A stretch of 64,000 nucleotides of DNA, taken from the NCBI GenBank assembly GCA_028015205.1, contig CM051516.1:51526230-51590229 (forward strand), read 5' to 3'. Source of the DNA: Mytilisepta virgata. Lineage: Eukaryota; Mollusca; Bivalvia; Mytilida; Mytilidae. A program made the position numbers and the translations under genes. The notes beneath the pieces were generated by a model. It searched no databases and was not told the origin of the DNA. It saw only the letters and a list, made by a program, of their open reading frames with translations. Below, piece after piece: positions 1-12,000 of the stretch; positions within the stretch are counted from its first letter, which is position 1; each line of letters starts with the position of its first letter.

Positions 1-1017
1 TTGGTTTTCTTTATGGTTATGAGACGCAAAAGTAACATTATTATAAGCATTACTAGTAGAGGTGATTGGCATAAATGGACCAGCTAGAGGATTAAGCATA
101 CTTCGTTTTATTTCTGTTGGCGCAACCTTTAAATTCGCATTTGTATCAACAACCTTGGTAACGGAGATTCCTGTTTCCATTTGTGGCAGAGACGTGCTTG
201 TAGAAACTTGTGGGATTGTGCTATTGTAGACACTTATAAATGGCTTGGTAGTATTGGTTGTTATGTTCTTGACATCGGTTGATTCGTGTTTTACATTTAC
301 TTTCAGAGGATCTTGATTGTCTACCTGGTAGCTTGAAACATATTTTTTCACTATGTCCTCTTTTCTTTCTGTGGGTAAATCAATTCCAGTGTTCTGCTTA
401 TCTTCTGGACAAGTTTCATGAACCTCTAAAGAAGCATTGGTAATGTCCAAATTTTTAAGCGTTTTGATTCTGTCATATTCCAATTTTGCCTTTGATTCAA
501 CATCCAAATATTTCAGTTTGACCTTCAAAGCTTCTGCCTTAGCTGCTAATTCCTGTTTTTCCGAAAGATGTGAGCCTGCAGATTTTTTTGATGAATGGCG
601 AGAGCGTCTAGAACGGGCCTTTGATAATACTGAATTGGACTCACTTTTCAGCTCTCTTAAAACTTCCGAAACAGATGAAATTAATCTATGATGTTCTTCT
701 TCTATATCTTCATATTTTCTGAGAATAGGCAAGTCCTGACCTTCAGTACCCATTAATGTCTTAAGTACACCACATTCTTGACGTAATTCCTTCATAATAC
801 TTATTAACTGGTCTCGCACAGGTGTTATTGCCTGAGGATCTTGTGAGTCTGACAGTAGTACACTTAGTTTCTCTGCCGCACTGTGCCATTCTGACACAAA
901 CCTCCTTAAACTATATAAGCGCTGCTCAATCTGATAAGCACGGCCCTTCTCCGTGTATGTACGTTCTCTTACAGATCTTTCGGGATGATCTACGGTATCA
1001 AAATCTTGTTCTGACAT
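1..1017 (-). CDS. Gag-like coiled-coil polyprotein N-terminus, open at window edge
   Basis: Read on the minus strand from an ATG at 1015-1017, this frame stays open for 339 codons and leaves the window, so the C-terminus is missing. The N-terminal part (about residues 17-34) contains RERTYTEKGRAYQIEQRL, followed by a helical region, a basic Ser/Arg-rich stretch near residue 135 and a charged coiled coil around residues 150-195 rich in K, E and L. The rest is low-complexity Ser/Thr/Pro. This layout resembles the Gag-like N-terminal part of BEL/Pao-type retroelement polyproteins of molluscs and cnidarians. That match is from memory of the family, not from a search. No protease or reverse transcriptase motif lies inside the visible part. 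It follows an SGNH-like ORF on the same strand, 503 bp upstream. A host coiled-coil protein is the alternative. Confidence 0.55.
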   Translation of the reverse strand, partial: MSEQDFDTVDHPERSVRERTYTEKGRAYQIEQRLYSLRRFVSEWHSAAEKLSVLLSDSQDPQAITPVRDQLISIMKELRQECGVLKTLMGTEGQDLPILRKYEDIEEEHHRLISSVSEVLRELKSESNSVLSKARSRRSRHSSKKSAGSHLSEKQELAAKAEALKVKLKYLDVESKAKLEYDRIKTLKNLDITNASLEVHETCPEDKQNTGIDLPTERKEDIVKKYVSSYQVDNQDPLKVNVKHESTDVKNITTNTTKPFISVYNSTIPQVSTSTSLPQMETGISVTKVVDTNANLKVAPTEIKRSMLNPLAGPFMPITSTSNAYNNVTFASHNHKENQ

Positions 1018-1167
1018 TGTGGCAATTACAGTAAAAAACAAATTATATGTACAAAATGTATCAATGCTCAAACTTCAAAATGTTAAGCTTAGGTGAATAA
1101 CTTACTATCTGGATCTTAAATGTACTTAATAACCATATTCTACAAATGTATATCAATACTACCAGTT

Positions 1168-1456
1168 CAGATGGCTGTGTAATCACGGCCTGTACATGTA
1201 TGTAAATGTACGATGCAATAAAGTAAACACTAGACCCTTCAGTATGATCAATTATATGGCTGTGCAATCACTGCCTATACACATATAAAATGTATGTATG
1301 AGTTAAACAAACTTCTTTTAAACAAACACTATATTAAATGTCTACAGAACCAGTTTGCATGACTGTGCAATCACAGCCTATACTTAAGAGTAAAGTTAAA
1401 TTTAAATAAACACTAAAGTCTTGAAAACCAATCATATGACTGTGCTATCACAGCCT
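1168..1456. repeat. four imperfect repeats with a CTGTG-loop-CACAG hairpin
   Basis: Four copies of a 16-18 bp core, of the type GACTGTGCAATCACAGCC, sit at about 1172-1190, 1258-1275, 1361-1378 and 1438-1455. They are spaced 77-103 bp apart and each is followed by related AT-rich sequence (CTATA..., TAAACAAAC...). The two central cores can pair as CTGTG/CACAG around a 4-base loop. The array fills the spacer between the two minus-strand ORFs. A similar CTATCACAG half-site occurs near 2270. Confidence 0.6.
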
Positions 1457-1520
1457 ATATGTACAAGCTAAGCTGAGCTTAAATAAACATATGAGTCTCA
1501 ATAATCTCTACACTGAAAAT

Positions 1521-2216
1521 TCATAAACACTGACTGTTAATGTTTCTGATCAGCGACGTCAACCATGCGTTTGCCAAATTCTTCCCTGGATGTATGCCAT
1601 CTAGTAGGAGATTAAAGTTCAACGAATATCGTTGCCTTAAATTCCGCCCTTTTCTGCTTCGCACTAAATCTTCGTTCAATTTAGGTGTGTATGTGTTTAA
1701 TTCAGTGTTAAGTTCATTTATAAACAAATTTACAGAATCAATGTAATCATTTAACTTCTTGTCTTCACTTGCAAACTGTTCAAGTTCCTTGCATCCCTTC
1801 AACTCGTTCCAAATTCGTATGGAATAATACGGCACTTGTAAAAATGTTACACGAACGTTGTTGCTAACGTATTTGTCTTTAATAAGTTGTAAATTACTTT
1901 TTAGTTCAGTTAACACACTTTCTGGTTTAATAGATATATATTTTCCAGACTTGGACGTCAAATCACATGTTCCTACCCAAATGTATAGTCTGATGAACCT
2001 GTATTTATTTATCAACTTCTGTACATTCTTCTCTAACCATTCATTAACGTCCTTCGAATTCGCACCACCTTTGCAAAACCACTGTATTTTATCGTCCGTT
2101 GCACAGTATTTCAAATATTTGCCTTTGCTGTCGCTAACAAATATTGGCGTAAATGTCAAATTTTCACTCACAGATGCTCTTTTCGCAATATGTTTCAATA
2201 GTTTATTTTCACTCAT
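1521..2216 (-). CDS. SGNH-hydrolase-like (esterase-like) protein, 231 aa
   Basis: An uninterrupted 231-codon frame from ATG to stop. Its motif order fits the SGNH/GDSL fold: block I is the strand-turn FVSDSKG (residues 26-32, Ser30 in the nucleophile region), a GTCD (82-85) sits where the family has GxND, and L-D-G-I-H-P (205-210) matches the C-terminal DxxH block with Asp206 and His209. The GDS glycine is replaced and the oxyanion Asn is Cys, so activity is uncertain. No signal peptide is seen. The Gag-like ORF follows on the same strand, which suggests both belong to one mobile element. Esterase domains are known in ORF1 of CR1-clade LINEs (established knowledge), but the partner here is not CR1-like. 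A host esterase relic is the alternative. Confidence 0.5.
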   Translation of the reverse strand: MSENKLLKHIAKRASVSENLTFTPIFVSDSKGKYLKYCATDDKIQWFCKGGANSKDVNEWLEKNVQKLINKYRFIRLYIWVGTCDLTSKSGKYISIKPESVLTELKSNLQLIKDKYVSNNVRVTFLQVPYYSIRIWNELKGCKELEQFASEDKKLNDYIDSVNLFINELNTELNTYTPKLNEDLVRSRKGRNLRQRYSLNFNLLLDGIHPGKNLANAWLTSLIRNINSQCL

Positions 2217-5200
2217 TAGTCTAGAACATAAATGTACTGTCGATATATTCTCTTGGTCGAAGAGTTTTGACTATCACAGCAGTGGTGGGACCTGTCGTGT
2301 ATGGCGCAAAATAACCCAAAAGTTTGTACTGAAGATGGTTTATTATAAAGACATTTCGCAAAGTCACATATTACAGTGTTCGCAATGTTCGCAAATTATT
2401 CTCACTATAAAGACTCAGTAGTTTTATCATTCGCAAAATACAACATCTACAAATCATACGCAAAATACACCATTTACGAATCCTATACCATCTACGTCAA
2501 AACTACAATAAAATAAAAAGGCATACATAAGTCAAGTATACAATAAAATTATATCAACATATCAGCTTAAATATGTAAACTAATTACTTTGAAATATGTA
2601 GAAAAATATTAACTGACTGAAAATTGTCTCGTATTTTATTGATTATAAAACACCAGTGGACCTCTTGTTTAATTTGTTCTAAAAATAAATCTGTTGACAA
2701 TCACAGGTAAATCGTTACTGAATAAATGTAAACAAACGGAAAATTGAACGTAGTTTAAAAGATACAAGTTGTTCATGTTATTTAATGCATAAATAGGGAT
2801 CAACAAAGTATAAACGTGTGAATTATAGAAAAATACACAACTCATACATGTATCGATCGGCAATGTGTATCGTTTGACATGTACAAATCGATGTCCTACA
2901 AGTTATTACGAGTAAATATTCAGATAAATAAATTCACAACATACATATAAAAGTAAACATCAAGATTTACATACCTCTTTGGGCTTATAAAACGCAAAAA
3001 TAACAATTTAGACAGTCGTGTGTCGTTCCAATAGCTGAAAAAACCGCCTGGTTTACAAAAGGCGCCAAATAACATACTAAAAGCAGTAAGCAATCCGGAG
3101 CCGACTTCAAATTACGGAATTCAGTAATAAAATTGTAAAACGTGAAAATGATTGCATTTACATTACTATTCATATGTTCTCTCAAACTAAAACACCAATT
3201 TAAAATCCTATTTATTTCCTATTAGACCAGCCATCATCCTTAACACAACATTGAAAATATGCCTTAATCCAATATAAACCAGTAAAATATTATTTTTTTT
3301 TAAAGTAATGAATAGAAATGCTCATTTCATGTGTTTTATCTTTTTAATGTCTTGCTTCATAAACATTTCAAAATCAATTAATGCACCATTATCAGTTTTT
3401 TTTATCAGTTTTGATTGAGGAAAATACACAAATTTATCACTAAAACAAGCCAAAATTCTAACTTGAACACTTAATTAAGATAGAAAATTTCCTGTGTTAA
3501 ACATTTTTCAATTTGTATAGTATGTAGTTGAACATATATAATTATTACGTACAATTTAAGCCCCCCCTAAAAAAACAAAAATTGGTTGGTGTGCATATAA
3601 GAAAGTTTTATGTAGTTAACCTTTCCCTACACCGCCTGTCATATATAATCAAAAACGGCACACATTTCATGAAAAACTCCCAAAAACATATGTTGTTTTC
3701 TCATTACATAAGTTAAAAAGTCCTTTTGTGTTTTTTACCTCTTTATTACGTTACCAAAAATTTAAACACCATAAGAAAACATAATATTGTGTATCCTTTT
3801 TGAAAGAAGATAATCCCAGATTTATCACAAAAACAAGCCTTAATTCCAACCGTTACACGTAAAATAGCCAATTTCCTGTACTAAACCTTTTTATATGTAG
3901 TTTAACAAACATATAATGTACAATTTAAGTTAAAACTAATTTCAGATTCATGTGCATATAAGACAGATTTATGTCGTTAACTTATCCACCTGTCAAAGCT
4001 AATAAAAAACGGCACAAATCTAAAATTATTTGATTTTTTTTCTCTCTTTCACTAAACAAGTTAAAAACTAAACCAAGCAGACATTGATAACCTGGACAAT
4101 TTGAACTTCAGATAAACAATAAAAGGTTGGATAGTTGATAGAGGGACTTACTCCTTCCATAAAATTAACCTCTGATTCATCTTCTTTATATGTCTAAACT
4201 GACTTATCATGAATCTTCTCCCATTTAATATCAACAGGTTGCACTTTTAATGCTAATGACTTTTTTTCATTACAACTGGAGAAATATATGATGAACCACT
4301 GAAACACAGTTGAAGGATAATATGACAATATGACTAGTACTTTTTCTATATTTCATTTAGATTGAGACTAAGTACATGAAGTAATTGCAAATAAAACAAT
4401 TGATACTGAATCTCTATTCTTTCAATCTAAATTATAGCCTAAATTATAAGCTGTAGGCAAAAAAAAGTGTTTCCTTTTCCGTTATCTTGTGTTCTATTAA
4501 TCTGAGTTTTTTTGTTGTACTTTTTTTCAATGTTTCGAATGAATGTCTCTTCTATATGCTTATTTTCCAATATAAGTAAAAAATCTTACATTTTTTACTG
4601 TCATTATACACTGGTTTTGTTCGAGGTTGCGAGAAACATCACTATAATATGTACAAGATGAGAAAGGTTTTGCTCATTTTGACCTTGAGATAGAAATTAG
4701 CAATAAAAGCACTGTTTATTTACTTTTTGTGTTCTTGTCTTGTGTACATTTTGGCTTTGTGTCATGGATTGATATCCCATATTCTTTCTTTACTATTAAA
4801 TAAGAGATAATTCATATGTCCATGAATGTACTTAAAATCCTCATATACTTTGCAAAATAGTTATCTATACATCGGAAGTGTCATAAAACTAAATACATAC
4901 ACCCAAAAATCTATTTCAGTTCAGGAGTTAAGTTAAATTATCAATTAAAATTGAGTATATCCCTTTAGGGTGTAGGTTCCCTAAAATAAAAGAAGGCCAA
5001 ATAACAGTGTGACCTCATCGAATTTGCATTTAATTCTCACCCCTCCTCCGAATTATGTTCATCCCGTAAAATCATTTATAAAATGACACTGTTGTCCATG
5101 AGTTAAGATCCATGAAAGAGTTTCAATAGTTTCTAGCATTTGTTTTCCTTTTATTTGAGTAAGTTGTAGAAAATACAGTTGTTGACCTTTAGAATTGCTG

Positions 5201-5400
5201 ACAATCCATATGTCACTATAAAAATAAGTTTGTTGCGAAACAGCTCATGCGAAAATAGATAACAAGGAAAATAGTTGGAAATGGTGAGCTGCCAAAAGGG
5301 GCATAAAACGACTAAAATGTATGAAATACACAAGTCGAACCAAACCAAAAGTCCTTCGTTAGACAATTTATCATCTTTATGATCTTCTTAGAAACAACTA
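2217..5400. other. AT-rich spacer without recognisable genes
   Basis: Only short ORFs without codon structure or family motifs occur here. The one structured piece is the roughly 75-bp segment at 3168-3241, listed separately. On the minus strand, a donor-like GTATGT near 2970 and an acceptor-like TTCTAG just before the SGNH ATG could mark an upstream leader exon, but this is weak. Confidence 0.5.
3168..3241 (-). repeat. dispersed repeat, inverted copy of 18380-18456
   Basis: The reverse complement reads through GGATGAT.GCTGGTCTAATAG and on to AGAGAACATATGAATAGTAA. The same segment is present in direct orientation at 18380-18456 with only a few mismatches by eye. Similarity stops abruptly on both sides, as expected for a small dispersed element or a shared exon-like piece. 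Confidence 0.6.
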
Positions 5401-5517
5401 CGCTAAATTGAACCAGACCATAGATAGAAGGGTTTCCATAAAACATCCTCATTTCATTTCGATTGAATGAACAACGTGGCAATGAAAGACAATTCTTGAT
5501 TCTTATAAATCAAATTT

Positions 5518-6290
5518 TCAAATTTCTTCCTCCTAAAATTATACTGATACATCTTTTGAAACTCAGCATGAATGATGATTGGGAGACCCTCTAGAAAGAT
5601 TCCTCATTTGATGTTAATCGGTTGGTGTACTTGGTGGCTAGGGTGGCACATAAGTTTGCATTGAAGACTATGGTAAATGACAATTTCATTATTTCCTCTG
5701 AAACTACAACGACCGTAATTGAATGTCCTTTATAAAATTTCATTTTGACCGAAATAAAAACATACCGCAACAGGCAATTATTGATCTGATTGGTCAAATT
5801 TGCAAATTTAGTCTCTAAGAAACAAAAAAAAGGATAACAGGAAAGGTTAACAGTGACATACATGTACCAATCAATCAAAGCAACCCAACTTACAGAACTC
5901 CGGACTTCGTGAGACGCCAGTATGAATTTAAAGTCTTCAAGTCCTTGGGAGAAAGAGCAATTTTTACAGAACTACACATACTTTCATATTCGTATACTGT
6001 GAAAAGATCTTGAGTAACTACCAAAGTTTCGTGGGTTACTAGTGAGATTTTAAATTTGCTTTTATTCACGATATTACAATAGAAACTAGGATGAGAATAA
6101 GCTCGTTCATGCTAAAACTACATTGCCAAATCTTTTGAAATTTGACCGGAATGGTGATTTGGGAACGCTCCCAGAGATTCCTCATTTTGTGTTGATCGAG
6201 CGGTATACATGGCGGCTACAATGACAAATAATTGAGTTGAAGCCTATGGGAAATCACAATGTAATATCATCTCCTCCAGTAAAATTCAAT
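5518..6290. repeat. degenerate direct duplication with about 600-bp period
   Basis: Two diverged copies can be seen, at about 5548-5720 and 6128-6290. They share CTTTTGAAA, a GGGA block, AGATTCCTCATTT, GTTGATCG or GTTAATCG, and a TGGCGGCTA or TGGTGGCTA motif. The second parts both run into ATGGTAAAT or ATGGGAAATCACAAT and then TCCTC. No coding capacity is visible. Confidence 0.45.
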
Positions 6291-6535
6291 ATAGAAGAAA
6301 AGCATTATTTATTCTTTATCTCTAATAAAAGTGGTATGATATTTTTTTGTATGCTAAATGTATAATTTATTTTATTGTAATTTTTGTTCATCTTGTATAA
6401 TCACTGTAATGTTTTTTTTCTAGCTGGGCCCTTTATTGGGTAATAGATACACTCCTTAAATATTCTTTACCAAACTCTCCACTTTTAACATTGTAAAACT
6501 AAGATATATAGAGGACAAACAATACCTAAAGAGCA

Positions 6536-6716
6536 AACAAACAAAAACCCATTAGACAGACAAACCCGGGAAGACGAATGAAAAATCACAAGTACTACAA
6601 ATATACATTGAAAACCAAAAAAAACAATGAATAACACGAACTCCTATAGAAATCAGGGGGACTCAGGTGCTCCGGAAGGGTACGAAAGTCATGCTCCGTA
6701 TACGGTATATAGTAGA
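6536..6716 (-). repeat. 3' tail of the YIDD-box retroelement (5'-truncated copy)
   Basis: In minus orientation this carries the same blocks as the 3' tails at 20535, 42912 and 54766: CCGTATACGGAG, CTTCCGGAGCACCTG, an ACTCCT..TATAGGAGTTCGTGTT stretch and CGGGTTTGTCTGTC. No reverse-transcriptase coding sequence is left, so the copy is truncated to its tail. Confidence 0.7.
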
Positions 6717-7503
6717 AATGCTGCAAGATTTAGGATTAAACTTCCCTATATGTAACACTTTAGCAATTCATTTTTTAGTAAATTCTAACAACTAGACCAT
6801 AAGTAAACTAGAGTTGACGTAATCTTTTAAACCTGCCGCTACACATTTTTATCAATAACACTTTTTAATATATATAGATGCACATCAACAAATTATATAT
6901 TAAACATTCAAATCATAAATCATTCTTTTATTTAATATTATTATCGTTCGTTTTCAGTAATAGATGTTCTCGTTATTGTTTGTTTTGTCATTTCGCCTTC
7001 TCTGGACTATCCCATATGTTTAGTAAATAAATGACAAACTGTAAACTAAAATGAGTAAACCTACAAATAAACTTTACCTGTCCCCAATAATATATACAAT
7101 GCACATGATTTTTTTTCTAAACTTTTATATATATTTACACTCTTTTAGTCAACAAGGCATCAAATTAGTGGTATAGAAAACACATTATAAATGAATATAG
7201 TCCAATTTCTGTCATCATAACATAAGTTTAAAGGAAAGGGGGAAAAATTATTGAAAGGACATGTTCATTGTATTTTCAGTGATATACGTACGGCTGTAGG
7301 AAGTTTCCACGTGCTTGAGTTGTATGCTATTACGCCTTTACATTATACAGTTACTGCACAATTCAAGACATAGAAAGATTACATAACATCTAAAAATGAG
7401 CAATAAGGTTTTAAGATTTTTGACTTTGGTGTGTGTCAAAACTATTCTTAAGGGTTGTAGGGATCACTCTCGATTCCGATAGCCTGTGGCTTTCTAGTCT
7501 TTA

Positions 7504-8149
7504 GCTCACCTGACAGGAAGGGTCATGTGAGCTATTGTCATCACTTGGCGTGCGCTCTCCGTCGTCTGTCGAACGTAGTCCGTCATCTTTCGCCTGTCGT
7601 CTGTCGTCTGTCGTGCGTCGTCCACCATCCACATTTTCATCTTCTCCTCAGAAACAGACGGGCCAATTTGGACCAAAATTTGTTGGAATGGTCCTTGGGT
7701 GGTGTGTCCGGTGTTTAAAACTCTGAAGCTACTATGCCAATCTCAGTCAACCTTAGTTTAAAATAAGACCCCACGGGAAATTCATTTAAAAATCTTCTTG
7801 TCTCAAACAACTAAGCCAATATATTAGAACAAGACTTGGCAGCAATTTTTTAGTACTTAGATAGTCCTCTTTCAGACTTGTGCCGGATGACCTTGACTAT
7901 CAACCGAGATAGCCGCCACAGCCGAACATAGTTTAACATTTGACCATATATAAAATGCATTAAAAAATCTTCATGTCTGAAACTATCGAGAGGTTGGATC
8001 CAAACTTAGCATCAATGGTGCTGCGATGGTTCTCTTTCAGAATTGTGTCCGTTGATCCAAACCATCAACCAAGATGGCCAGCTGAACTTCTAACCCTGTG
8101 GGAACTGTTCGCTATATATAATAGGCAATATATCACCATGCAGGTGAGC
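7504..8149. repeat. bivalve-type dispersed element with GCTCACCTG / CAGGTGAGC ends
   Basis: The left end GCTCACCTG (7504-7512) and the right end CAGGTGAGC (8141-8149) are exact inverted complements. The left side continues with a GGAAGGGTCATGTGAGC palindrome and then a CCGTCGTC-type pyrimidine-rich stretch. The interior has the repeated phrases of a family common in bivalve genomes (CAACCAAGATGGCC, and a GAAAC..C.GGCCAA type phrase). No transposase ORF is visible, so it is non-autonomous. A truncated left end of the same family lies at 9843-9892. Confidence 0.6.
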
Positions 8150-9020
8150 GATACAGGCTCCTGGGAGCCTCTGGTTTTATTTCTCAAAGATAACAAGAAC
8201 ACTTGATCACAAAAAACGTAAGCACTAACGATGTTTACTGTCACAAAAAAACGGATGTCAATTTGCTTGCTCCGGGGGGTTAGGATTGCCCCATCCGTTC
8301 GGATTACAAAATAAATGTCAAATAATTTCCTAATAATATTAGTTTCATCCAATAACATCTTGTCATCAAAAGTCATTCCAAGAGGGACAAATTTTAAACC
8401 TTCACGATATGAAAAGCATTTAACAACAACCGAAGCCAGGAGAAGTCATATGATTTAATATCTTCAATCACAGAGGATTGAAGAGATTTTCTTCAAACCT
8501 GACTGAAATATTGTTTTATAATTATTCTGTCATTATACGATTCAAAAGGTTTTCGACTGCTTGATTTTAGGAAACAATTGAACTTTTTGAAATAAAAGTG
8601 ATATATGGTAATGCTTTGAAATTGTAAAATTGAATGTGTACAAATGGCCGACAATTACTCCACAAATATATGAGTTAATGTGTTTTTTGTTCAATCATGT
8701 CCCATAATGATAAAAAAAGTCCCATAATTTATGTTATACAGTTCAAACACAATGCCTCTTTTCATTTAAGAGAATTTATCTTTACTAGTAGTTTTCAACT
8801 GAAATATTTGTTTTCACGCTTCAACTATTAATAAGTAAAATATTATGTAAGAGGTGTATTCATGGACCATTACACACAAAATTCGTTAAATACATCTATT
8901 TATCGTCAAGTTATTGAACACCACAAAAGTATTGCTGTTTGTATAACCTGTGAACTGGAAATAAACATCCATTAACTACTACTTCCTTGTATGATGTTCA
9001 ATACTTTAACAGGGAATACT
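8150..9020. promoter_or_regulatory. 5' flank of receptor gene A, no defined promoter element
   Basis: This 870-bp spacer lies between the dispersed element and the first exon of receptor gene A. It is AT-rich. I see no convincing TATA box at a suitable distance from the chosen ATG and no repeated motif shared with the flank of gene B. The assignment as promoter region rests on position only. Confidence 0.3.
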
Positions 9021-12000
9021 ATGACAGCTATTTTTAATTTTCTGTTTTTGATTTTGCTGAAACAGTTAACAGGTAGGCGCCATGAAAACTCGGACAAACA
9101 CGACTTTTACTCAGTTGTCACCACACAGTATTCGATTTAAGACAATCTGTATTCATGTTTGTACATACAATTTGAGACAAACGGTAACGTGATCCTGGTT
9201 TAAAACGTGAACCTTTAAATTATAGTATATGTTATAAAATTGAAAAACGTTCTTTATCATGTGTTAGAAATGATCATTTTGTACATGTAGGTATCTCATA
9301 TTGATATTAGTTTTATCTTTTTTATTTACAAGGACTAAACTGCACAATAACAGATCCATGTCCAGATATCAAGCCTACAACAAAAGGTGAATATATTTTT
9401 TTCTTAATCGTTTAACAAAACATTATCTGGCAATCAAAAGTCTCGCCAGGTTTTAAAAATTCCTAAAATCATAATTATCAAACGTTCAAGAAGTATGTAA
9501 ACACCTCCAAAGAGGTCTAGACATTTTCTGCACACTTGAAAGAAATTGCACTCTTAACTTATTTAGAATATATGCATACTAATCATCGGATTCATGATAA
9601 GCACTGCAACAATGTAAAGAACTTTTAGTCCTTTTGTTTTTTATCCCCCTCCACAAAAATCTATACATATACGCACAACTAAAAACCTTTAAAAAAATTA
9701 ATAAAATATTTTCCTAAATTTTTTCGTCTTCGTTATAGGAAAAATGAAAAAGTAAGCTGTCAAATTCGCTATACAGGTAATAAAACGAACTAAGGCTAAA
9801 AACAAACTGAAAGATAAAAGGCCCTATTTTCGGTTAATTGTTAGCTCACCTGGCCCAAAGGGCCATGTGTGCTTATGCCATCACTAAATCCTAAGTGATG
9901 ACATCAATTTATCACTGATAAAACCCTGGTTAAGAAGATTTTGTGACAGCATTAATCTTCTTTGTCGAAAGTCAGGGTAATTCAGGCATGCCCTTGAAAA
10001 TCGATAAGTCCAGAAACGTAGACGCCATATGCAGGCGATGCTGGTATATCGTTACTCAAGAAAGGAAAATTAATAATAGGAAAGTTGAAGTCATCACGTT
10101 TGTCATAAAGTTTTGTCTTCAAATGTCCCTCATATTTTATTTCCAGAAACAAATCCAAATATGAAGCGGACTTTGGTGTATATGTAGTATCCTTAATTTC
10201 AAGCTCACTAGGGTAGATAAGATGTAGAAAGTCTTGAACACGTCATCTATATAACGCAAAATGAAATTAAAGGATTGAGCTAGTTTCTTTTTGTTTTCAC
10301 GTAGTAACCATTGAATGAAATTATTATTTAATTATAGAAACACAATCTTACGAAACAATCAAAAGGTAAATGAATAAATGTATTAGTCATTACATATATT
10401 TTAACTGTTTATTGATGTAACATTAGAGACCTCAATACTGTGCACTACGTCTCCATTTTTCTCTCGCAGACGTAGCGCGACACCATAACAACAATCTCAC
10501 ATTTACTCTTTTCGTTCACATTAGAACCCAAGGCTACTAATCCGGGTTCGCCCCACATTAAACCCGGATTAAATGGTAGTGTAAGCGGGGTATTGATTAC
10601 CATGCATATACAACTACAAATTCAGCAATTAGAATATTTTAGATTAATGCTGCTGGAATTCTGCATTATTACAAAAACTGAACAAAATGCGAAAAGGAAG
10701 TGAATAGGGTTTTCATTGTCTTTTTTTTTGCATAGTAGATGCAAGACATGATACCAAGCGCGGTACTGTTATGTTATTAAAGATTTAAATGGCCAGAGAA
10801 GGAAACTGTGGAGGTTAACAATTCATTATAGACAGATATATAATGTTTGTTCAATTTGAAAAAAAGAACGGATCAGATTAAATTTAACGAAGATAATGCC
10901 CCATTTTTAAAATTATATGATGAAAAAGACATCACCAGTCTCCATACCATGTAATGTCTAGTTAAATTTCTAACTTAATAAACAATTGTATGTTCGTGAG
11001 TTTTGAAACTAAAACTATACAGTTACTGTATGAATAAATTTCATGCGAACTGTAAGAATTGCTTTACAATAAAGGAGAAAGCATTATATTTGGGGGTGGG
11101 GTGATGGGTTGGTAAGAGGGTATTATTAGTAAGTGTTCTTGAATTTCCTTCCTTACCATTCCTGTAATAACTACTTCACAGTTGCTGACATGTGTAGTGA
11201 TAACTCTGCAATAGGAAAAGCAGAGGATGGAAGTAATGCAAACAACAGCACCGTCGTGATTCGTGTGATGAATCAGACTGATAATTGTATCTGTAATGCC
11301 ACTGCGGACTCTCAAAATCTTCCTGTTGCGTTATATATCAGAAAATACAACAATCTGAACAGTGCAGCGCCAAGGCAGGAAAATTGTGGACTAGAAGTTG
11401 GTGTTACTTATCAAGAGCCATATAATGTTTCAAACTCGTTTTCTATGACATGTACCATGCTTCAAGGACAGAAGGGACAGCATTCCGTACCACTCATAAA
11501 AGATGGTACTGTGAGTCTAATATCGAATGTAACGGATGGAAATTTCACTAGGGGATACTGCATAGAAATAACAATAGGTATAGGTTTTAAAGATTTATCT
11601 TTAATAACTTAAGTTTGTGTAATAAGAAGAATTCTTCAATAATACAATAATAACCTTCTCGGGTACGTTTTAATTGTTCAAGGTAAACAATTACTGAGAT
11701 ATTTAAATCTGGACATACATGTATGTACATTTTGATCATAGGATAACATGTATAATGTATATATTTGATTATGCATTTAAAGCAAGCTTTTCATTTTACA
11801 AAACATATGTCGTTTACAATATTAACTCGGCAGCAGGGCAAGTTCCCCTAGAACAACTGCCTTCGGGACAATTGCACTTGCAGAAATGCAGCCCCTCCTT
11901 TACCATCGACAATAATCCTCTAGACAATTATACCTTTTAGTATAAAAGAAAACTCTTTATTGGTTATGATACAGTGAAGAGTAGAATATGGAAGGATATT

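Noticed and set aside
437..691. 84-codon plus-strand ORF
   Set aside because: Antisense shadow of the Gag-like frame, which is open across the whole first kilobase.
1858..2421. 187-codon plus-strand ORF
   Set aside because: It is the antisense shadow of the SGNH-like ORF, which shows ordered family motifs.
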